A stretch of 64,000 nt of DNA from Dipteris shenzhenensis (lineage: Eukaryota; Polypodiophyta; Polypodiopsida; Gleicheniales), in NCBI GenBank assembly GCA_047967505.1, contig CM106540.1; one strand, given 5' to 3'. The notes beneath the pieces were generated by a model that saw nothing but the letters and a program-made list of their open reading frames with translations, had not been told where the DNA came from and searched no databases. A program made the position numbers and the translations under genes. Each line of letters opens with the position of its first letter. The first letter of the stretch is position 1. Below are positions 56,893 through 64,000 of this stretch, piece after piece.

Positions 56893-57350
56893 TCAAGGAG
56901 TTTGACCCCCAAATACCCAAAGTCCAAGGATTCTAGGCACGGGTTGTATGTTCCAGCTAACACCCCACCCAAGACCATAGATTGCAGGCAACGTGCACAT
57001 TTTAGGTCTACGTCCACGGAAATAGCCACGCCAATGAAAAATAGCCATGAAAGGAGTACAGCTCAAACTCAAGGAGTTTGATCCCCAAATATCCCGAGGC
57101 AAAAGCGTCCAAGAAACGTGCAAGGTTGCCGTTGAGTGTCTCGCAGAAGCTAAGCCTCGCCACTTCAGGTTTTGAGCCGTGTTCATAGGGTTTGAGCCCC
57201 AAATGGCTTAAGGTGTGAGGGCGCTCAGGGGGTTCGAGCCCCAAATGGCTTAAAGCGTGAGGGCACTTACAGAGTTTGAGCCCCAAAGCATCTAAGCCTA
57301 GGAGGCATGAGGGCGCTTGCGGAGTTTGAGCCCCAAATCACCTAACACGA
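56893..57350. repeat. GAGTTTGAGCCCCAAAT tandem array
   Basis: Six units contain GAGTTTGA(G/C/T)CCCCAAA (about 56899, 57069, 57186, 57229, 57271 and 57319). The last four are spaced 42-50 bp with shared GTGAGGGCGC words. A TCAAACTC/GAGTTTGA inverted repeat lies at 57062-57080. Confidence 0.8.
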
Positions 57351-59100
57351 GTGCTATTTGGGACCCAGTTAAGAATACCTCCTAATGCCATGCTTGTCCC
57401 AAGCGCTTCAATATGGTTAACAAAAATGCTAGTTTCGCTAGTAGGGAGAGATGGAAAGAATAGCAATATGGCTTGGCACCCTATGGGCCCAAGAGCCTTT
57501 GGTTGTTAAAAAGAAGGAGAGTGCTAAAAGAAAAAGGGTTGGCCCTCCCTTCAAAGGGTGACTTGTATAAAAGGTCAAAGTGTTGACTTTGGTCTTCATT
57601 GTTGTTTGCACAAGTTTGAATACAAGCTCCCTCTTCTCTTCCAAGAGAGTGTTTTTGGGTGTTCTCTTGTTTCCATCATAGTGTCCTTGTGGTTGCCATA
57701 CCATCCCCCTTCGCTCTCCTCTTCCCTTCTCCTTTATCTTCTCCTTCTCCCCTCCCTTCTCCCCTCTCTTCTTCCCTTTTCCCCTTCCCTCTTTCTCGCG
57801 TGGAACCACATTGCAACAATCCGAAGGCCGCTCGAGTGACACGTGTGGACGACTTGTGCCTTGCATTGCTCTCACAAGGAGTAGCTCGGAGTGGAGGCTC
57901 CATTGGCATATCTTCAACATCCCCACAACACGTGAGCCATGGTCGAGACCCACCACATTTTTTGTGCTGCTGTTGGGGAATGAAGGTATGCTTTTGCATT
58001 GCACTTATCTTCCTTCGTTATGTACCCATTGCACAAGGCTTCAAGCTTAAGTTGGAGCTTTGTTAGTGGAGTTGTAGGAGAAGAGAGAAGGAGGAAGTGA
58101 GAGTGAGGACGAAAAAATACAAAAACTATTTCTTCTTGTTGGAAAGTCATTTGGGAGCATTCGAAGCTTGTTTTTTATGCTTTTTAGTGTTTTGAGTTGA
58201 TAGGAAATTAGTGTGTGTTATTTCTAAGGAGTCTGTGAGGTCCAAACCCATCAAAAAACAACAAAAATGTTGATTATTGCCAAATTTGAAGTTGTTTTGT
58301 GTTCTAGAACTCACCCCTCGTGAAATTTTATATTTTTGTGTTTTTTCTTCACTGTGTACGTGAACTAGGTAGTGTAGCACCCCCCTAGCATAACAAATCC
58401 ATGACAGAAACTCAAAACCTTCAAAAAATCCACAAAAATCAATCGATGACACTATGTTTCACTATCCCACTGGCCAAATATCCCATCGACTGGTGCATTA
58501 GCCGTATCCTGTTGGTCAAACCCCATTGACCTGGTGCCATAGAGCTACCTTGTCGACCTGACTTTTGACCACGGCCTAACCTGTCGCCCTGATTAAATGC
58601 ATGTTCGAGTTACTATCCTGTTGAACCGATGGTTTTAGAGATATCCCGCCAACCGTTGCTATCCTGCCACTCTGCCACCGGCGTGGTGTACCCACCCCCA
58701 TGCATGCCCGTGGTCATATCCATATCCCTTTGATCATTGTGTTACGTCTAATACACTACCTACTGTCATTCTTATTCTGCCACCTATCGCTATACGCTTA
58801 CTCTGCCAATCATCGGTTCACTCCTATCACGGTGCCCGTTGCGATTGTCAATCCCCATGCCCGTCGGTGATAACTATTTAAATGAATCCTCAACACCTTC
58901 TCTCAAGCTCAACATCATGAAGTAGGCCTTCCTTCAAGATGATGATTATTCCAAATTGTCTTGTACCTTCAATGTACCTGGGCTGCATTGCAGTGAGACC
59001 GTTTTGTATTTGCCATAAACTATGCAACGGAGCTAACTAAATAACAAATATCTGGTCATGTGCTAGTTAGATATATAATTTATTTGATGAGAATCTGATA
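57351..59100. other. No supported gene; pyrimidine tract
   Basis: 57698-57797 is almost pure C/T on the plus strand. Apparent ORFs over it are low-complexity products of that tract. 58450-58880 contains repeated CCTGT(T/C)G-CC and ATCCC words but nothing I can name. Confidence 0.6.
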
Positions 59101-59610
59101 GTACTTATCATTGGATGTAGGCTTTTTTGGATGCTTAGCATCGAATAAGGCCATGTGGCCACAGTGCAACCACAAGTCATTACAAGGATGTAGGCCAAGG
59201 CACTAGGCAAGGCCATGAGGAAGCTCACAAAGAAGGGTAAGGTATCCCGGTTGCCTAGTCCTGAGATCCCTCTACAACTTCTAACTCGTTCCAAGAAGGC
59301 CATCTAAGTAGGTGATGGTTCTAACTAGGTGCTCATCCAAGACGGGTCCGATGAGGAGACGGCTACCCTTGCCACCTCCTCTACTTCCAAATAGTCTTCC
59401 ACCCAGGGTGACCCTGAAGTACGCCTGATTCTAGAAGTGAACAAACTAGTGCAGGATCAGGGCCTGGCACCTGCACCCACCTATAAAGAGACCTACCTTG
59501 ACCTGGTAGCAATACATAAGGGATGCCCAGAACTTGGTGCAAGATTGCCAAGATAAGTTCAAGCATCGACTAAAGGCCAGTAGGGGGTTGGCTACCTAGT
59601 CAATGGCCCA
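59101..59610 (+). other. Degenerate coding-like remnant of unknown type
   Basis: The plus strand reads ALGKAMRKLTKKGKVSRLPS, then after stops LILEVNKLVQDQGLAPAPTY and LVAIHKGCPELGARLP. It looks like decayed coding sequence, possibly a transposon gag. I do not recognise it. Confidence 0.3.
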
Positions 59611-59616
59611 CTTCTT

Positions 59617-59795
59617 GAGAGTGCTCTCAACGGAAGCAAGAACGGAAGAGGGAGAGAGAGCGAGAGAGAGTGACAGAGAGCCACACAAGTTTTGGTGGGT
59701 GCAGAACCACCCTAATCTTCTTTTTCATTCATTTATATATGTGTTTGAGTATTGTACATAACTGGGGTTAAGGCACAGTGACCTTTAACCCCACA
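59617..59795 (-). repeat. Copia-3 3' LTR, far end tentative
   Basis: Starts TGTGGGGTTAAAGGTCACTG on the minus strand after the polypurine tract. Contains (GA)n at 59650-59683. The terminal boundary cannot be fixed without the other LTR. Confidence 0.6.
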
Positions 59796-59848
59796 ACCTC
59801 CCACTTAAAGGACAATGTGCCTTTAAGGGAGAACAACTAGTGAGCATA

Positions 59849-62800
59849 CTATCCAATGCCCATCAATACACGACAATACTCAAACCGCTGACTAGGTAGA
59901 CTCTTCGTCAGCATATCTGCAGGGTTATCATCTGTATGAACCTTGACAAGCTCTATGCGCTTGTCCTCAAGTACCTCCCTGATGAAATGATACCTGACCT
60001 CAATGTGTTTGGTCTTTGCATGAAAGACCGTATTCCGTGCTAGCTGAATAGCACTCATGGAATCACTATGCAATGTCGGTACACCTGTATGAATCCCCAA
60101 ATCTCCCACTAGCCGATCAAGCCATATAGCCTCCTTGCAACCCTCTGTGGCTGCAACATACTCAGCCTCTGTGGTAGACAAAGCAACACACTTCTGTGCA
60201 CGAGACATCCACGACACTGCACCACCTGCAAAGGTGAACACATAACCAGAAGTGGATCTCCTACTATCCACATGCCCTGCATAGTCTGAATCTGTGTACC
60301 CAAGTACACGCATGTCTCCTTTACCAAAGTAGATGCACATCTCCTTGGTACCCTTCATGTACTTCATGATGCACTTAACTGCCTCCCAATGCCTCTTTCC
60401 TGGATTAGCCATATACCGGCTAACAACTCCCACTGCAAATGCAATGTCTGGTCTAGTAGCTATCATAGCATACATAAGACTCCCAACTGCTGATGCATAA
60501 GGAACCTTAGCCATCATGGCCCTTTCCTCATCTGATTTGGGACTATCTGTATGACTCAGTTTCACATATGGAGGCAATGGAGTACTCACTGCCTTCCCCC
60601 CCTCCATATTGAAACGCTGCAATACTTTTGTAACATACTCTTTTTGTGAAAGCCAAAGGAGTTTCCTACTCCGATCACGCGTGATGCGCATACCAAGAAT
60701 ATGACCTGCAAATCCCAAATCCTTCATATCAAAGGCCTCATGCAACTTGGCCTTTAATGCATCTAGCTCATAAGTATTCTTGCTAGCCAATAGCATATCA
60801 TCCACATATAGTGCCAGGATTATCAGGCTACTATCCTTAGCCCTTTTAGTGTAGAGGCAGTGATCAATTTCACTCCTTCTAAAACCCTGGGACCGAATGA
60901 AAGCATCAAACTTCTGATACCATTCTCTAGGTGCTTGCTTAAGACCATAGAGACTCTTTTTCAGCTTGCAAACTAAATGCTCTTTGCCCTTTTCTTCAAA
61001 GCCTTCCGGCTGCACGATGTAGATGTCCTCATGCAAATCCCCATGCAAGAAAGCTGTCTTGACATCCATTTGCATAAGCTCCATATCCTCTACTGCCACT
61101 AGTCCAAGCATGCATCTAAGTGTGGTCATCTTCACAACCGGAGAGAATATCTCATCAAAGTCCACACCCTTCTCTTGCTTGAACCCTTTAGCAACCAAAC
61201 GAGCCTTGTATCTAGGCACATCATCACCTGTGACCTTCATTTTGTAGACCCATTTACATGGCAATGCTTTCTTTCCATGTGGCAAAGAAACCAAGTCCCA
61301 AGTCTTATTCTTCATAAGTGAACTCATCTCTGATTGCATAGCATACTCCCACTTGCGTTGATCCTCACGCATCATAGCCTCTTTGTAGCAAGAAGGCTCC
61401 CCGCAATCAGTAAGCATCACATAGTCTACCCTTGGAACAAACCTATCAGGTGGTCTAGACACTCTAGATGATCTTCTCAATGGCATTTCAGCTTGCTGTC
61501 CCACTTGCATATCAGCCACATTTGGCTCATCATTTCCACCAATAGATGATCCATCATCTACCCTTGATTGTATACCTGTGGGAGTACTTGGTTGTACCAT
61601 TTCTTGCACATTTGGTGCATGGACAGCTTACTGTCTATCAACATATGCAGGTGGATTCACATCCTGGAAAGTGATTCTCCTCATTTCCACATCCCTCATG
61701 GGTGCCTTATGCATCTTCTTCTCATTGAAGACCACACCATGGCTGCGTATGATCTTCTTTGCTTCTGGATCCCAGAGACGATAGCCCATCTCTCCACTTT
61801 CACCATAACCTAGAAAGATGCATTTCCTAGACTTAGGATCTAGCTTCTTTCGAAGCTCTTTTGGCACATGTGCATATGCCTCACACCCAAATATACGCAA
61901 ATGAGAGTAAGAGGGCTTCTTGCCACTCCATGCCTCTTCAGGAATACCACCATCCAAACTCTTACTAGGTGATCTATTGATCACATGCACTGCAGTCTTC
62001 ATTGCCTCAGCCCAAAAACCACCAGAAAGACTTGCATTGGAAAGCATGCATTGCAACCTTTCTTGAATGGTACGATTCATCTTTTCTGCAACTGGATTTT
62101 GCTCTGGAGTACGAGGGGATGTGAGCTCCCTCTTAATCCCACGTGTATCACAGAAATGCTGAAAGTCATGAGAGAGATACTCTCCACCATTGTCAGTCCG
62201 TAGGCATTTAAGCGTTCTCGCTGACTGATTCTCAACCAAGGCCAGCCATTTCTGAAATACCTGGAATACATCACTCTTCCGAGCTATAGCATAAGCCCAC
62301 ACTTTCCTAGTTGCATCATCAATGATTGTCACATAGTATTCGGCCCCGCCTAATGACCGTGTAGCCATGGGACCACATACATCTGAATGCACCAAATCAA
62401 GCATTTCAAACTCTTTCTTTCCTTTTCTTTTATGGGCTGATTTAGTCTGCTTCCCATAGAGACAGTGCTCACAAAATTCAAAATCAGAGAAACTCAAATG
62501 CGGTACATAACCCAAACGGCATAAGAGTTTCATTCCATTCTGGCTCATGTGCCCCAACCTGCAATGCCACAAAGAAGTGCTTGGCTGCTCGGTTATTGCA
62601 ACAACATGATCAAATACCCTTGATACATGTAAAGGATACAAAGTCCCACACTTGGCACCCCTGGTCAAAAGCATAGAGCCCTTCTGAATTTTCCAACTCT
62701 GAAAGCCAAAAGTGGTGTGAAAACCAGCATCATCTAGCTGACCCACTGAAATAAGACTCTTGGTCAACTTAGGCACATGTCTCACATGTTTCAAAACAAA

Positions 62801-63913
62801 TGCAGACCCATTTGCAAAACAAAACTTTATGTCACCTGCTCCCACTATGTCACATGCATAGTCATTTCCAAGATGCACACAACCTGTCTTTCCACTATCA
62901 TAAGTGGAGAACCATTCCCTATGGGGAGTAACATGGAATGAAGCACCAGAATCCAAAATCCAATCCTGGGAATATGCATCATCTGAAGTGGTAAGCAACT
63001 CTGCAGATAAACTAGACATGAAGAGAACATCATTGTCACTATCATGTGTGACTACATTGATCTCCTCGATCTTCACTTTTCCTTTGTCCTCCCTTGGACT
63101 CTCTTCCTTTTGATTTGCACCCCAATTTGCATTCTTTTTCTTATCCTTTTGCTCTCTTTTCAGCTTGTAGCAATCCTTTTTCATATGGCCCTTCTTGCCA
63201 CAATGGTAACACTCAATGTTCCGTGCCCTGGATTTGCTACGAGACTTCCCTCTTTCTTGGGACTTCCCCCTGAACTGTGATCTGCCCCTTTGCACATTTA
63301 AGGCTGCATCCTGCTTGTTGCCATCCATAGACTTCCGTCTAATCTCCTCGGCCAACAAGCTACCCACAACATCATCAAATTTCAGTACTCCACCAGGTGC
63401 AGAGTTACTGACAGCTGTACGGAAGGTATCCCATGAGGATGGCAATGAACATAAGAGAAATATTGCCTTAGTCTCCGCATCAAAATTCATTTTCTGAGCC
63501 TGAAGCTGGCTGAAAATAATATTGAATTCATTCAAGTGAGAAGCAATGGAGACCCCTTCCTTCATTTGCAGCTCAAACAACCTCTTCATGAGGTAAACTT
63601 TATTAGAGGCAGTTTCCTTCTCATAAGTGGCACACAGTTTCTTCCACAAATCTTCCGTAGTCTGCTCATTTACTACTGTGAAATAAACTGACTCTGCAAG
63701 ATGAAGTCTAATAGTAGACTTTGCTAATGCATCCAACTCATTCCAATCATCCTCAGACATATTTGCAGGCTTAGCTTCAATCCCTGCCAAGGGTTTAATC
63801 TGCTTCTTTTGAATAAGCACATCCCTTATCTTTTCTTTCCACAAAGAAAAGTTTGTCCCATCAAACTTTTTAATGCTGAAAAACTCCCTTTCAGGCATGG
63901 AAGAGGATGCCAT
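59849..63913 (-). pseudogene. Copia-3 gag-pol with one nonsense codon
   Basis: Starts MASSSMPEREFFSIKKFDG at 63913; the upstream in-frame ATG at 63937 adds only eight residues. It carries zinc knuckle CYHCGKKGHMKKDC, protease [18 protein letters not shown], integrase D-D-E (HSDVCGPM, RTDNGGEY, VAEKMNRT), RT KWVYKMKV to YVDDMLLAS, and RNase H TDSDYAGHVDSRRS. The same frame continues either side of a TAA at 61630-61628 (RQ-stop-AVHAPN), in the variable linker between integrase and RT. Otherwise it is open for 1354 codons. Confidence 0.94.
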
Positions 63914-64000
63914 GATGCAAATAAAGCAAAATCCCAAATGCTAGTACCTGCAAGAGAGAATCACACCAAATACCAGGTGCACCCAAATGTGTATGCCACA

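Larger units (their letters stand above)
59617..63913 (-). mobile_element. Copia-3: Copia element, 5' LTR outside window
   Basis: A related but distinct Copia family. The 3' LTR ends at 59795 (TGTGGGGTTAAAGG on the minus strand), a polypurine TTTAAGTGGGAGGT abuts it, and gag-pol runs 63913-59849. 63914-64000 is the start of the leader. The LTR's far end is not certain; TGAGAGTGCTC at 59617 is a guess. Confidence 0.88.

Noticed and set aside
57438-58004. 188-codon minus-strand ORF rich in Lys, Glu, Gly and Arg
   Set aside because: Its composition simply reflects the pyrimidine tract; no conserved motif.

Overview
This is nuclear DNA of a plant with a large, retrotransposon-filled genome. A fern or gymnosperm would fit, but nothing in the window fixes the clade. 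Evidence for a plant: Copia and Ty3 LTR elements primed from a methionine-tRNA-like site, L1-like LINEs, Helitron remains, and GT-AG spliceosomal introns up to 18 kb.

The only non-transposon gene I can identify is on the minus strand. Eleven exons between 54543 and 16669 join in one uninterrupted frame of 442 codons and encode HslU (ClpY), the AAA+ unfoldase of the bacterial-type HslVU protease. An arginine-rich N-terminal presequence suggests mitochondrial import. The last ~60 residues are not visible and probably lie beyond the left edge, so the gene would exceed 38 kb. Small exons sit in tight clusters (16.7-17.7 kb, 31.6-32.4 kb, 50.4-50.7 kb, 54.4-54.5 kb). The clusters are separated by introns of 3.7, 18.0, 13.9 and at least 16.7 kb that have filled with transposons.

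Left part (1-16668, intron 11): a Copia element on the plus strand with an intact 1369-codon gag-pol and its 3' LTR (1-5302); a stretch with a dense ACGT-core array (5303-7007); and Ty3 element A on the minus strand (7013-15854; target duplication TTGAA), which lost its integrase core and was later hit by a 5'-truncated LINE (10082-13249). Middle (17699-31592, intron 7): Ty3 element B on the plus strand (18631-31173), split inside its integrase by a second copy of the first Copia family on the minus strand (22936-29052; target duplication TATTT).

Intron 3 (32426-50417) holds a long LINE with ORF1, endonuclease and reverse transcriptase remnants (about 32725-38250), itself carrying an LTR fragment. 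It also holds three more LINE fragments, a Copia RT fragment, a Copia 5' LTR plus gag, a gag-only Ty3 element (44202-48346), an inverted relative of that element's LTR, and an 83-nt hairpin. Intron 1 holds three successive LINE 3' ends, each finishing in a TC microsatellite.

Right part (54544-64000): the candidate HslU promoter, a decayed Helitron2/Helentron-like element (Rep and endonuclease remnants), a GAGTTTGAGCCCC tandem repeat, a pyrimidine tract, and a third Copia element on the minus strand (to 63913 and beyond) with a single nonsense codon between integrase and RT.

I see no tRNA, rRNA or CRISPR. The best leads are the HslU gene architecture, the transcription-factor-site arrays inside several transposons (GTAC, ACGT, W-box), the Copia copy with identical LTRs but a broken ORF, and the hairpin.
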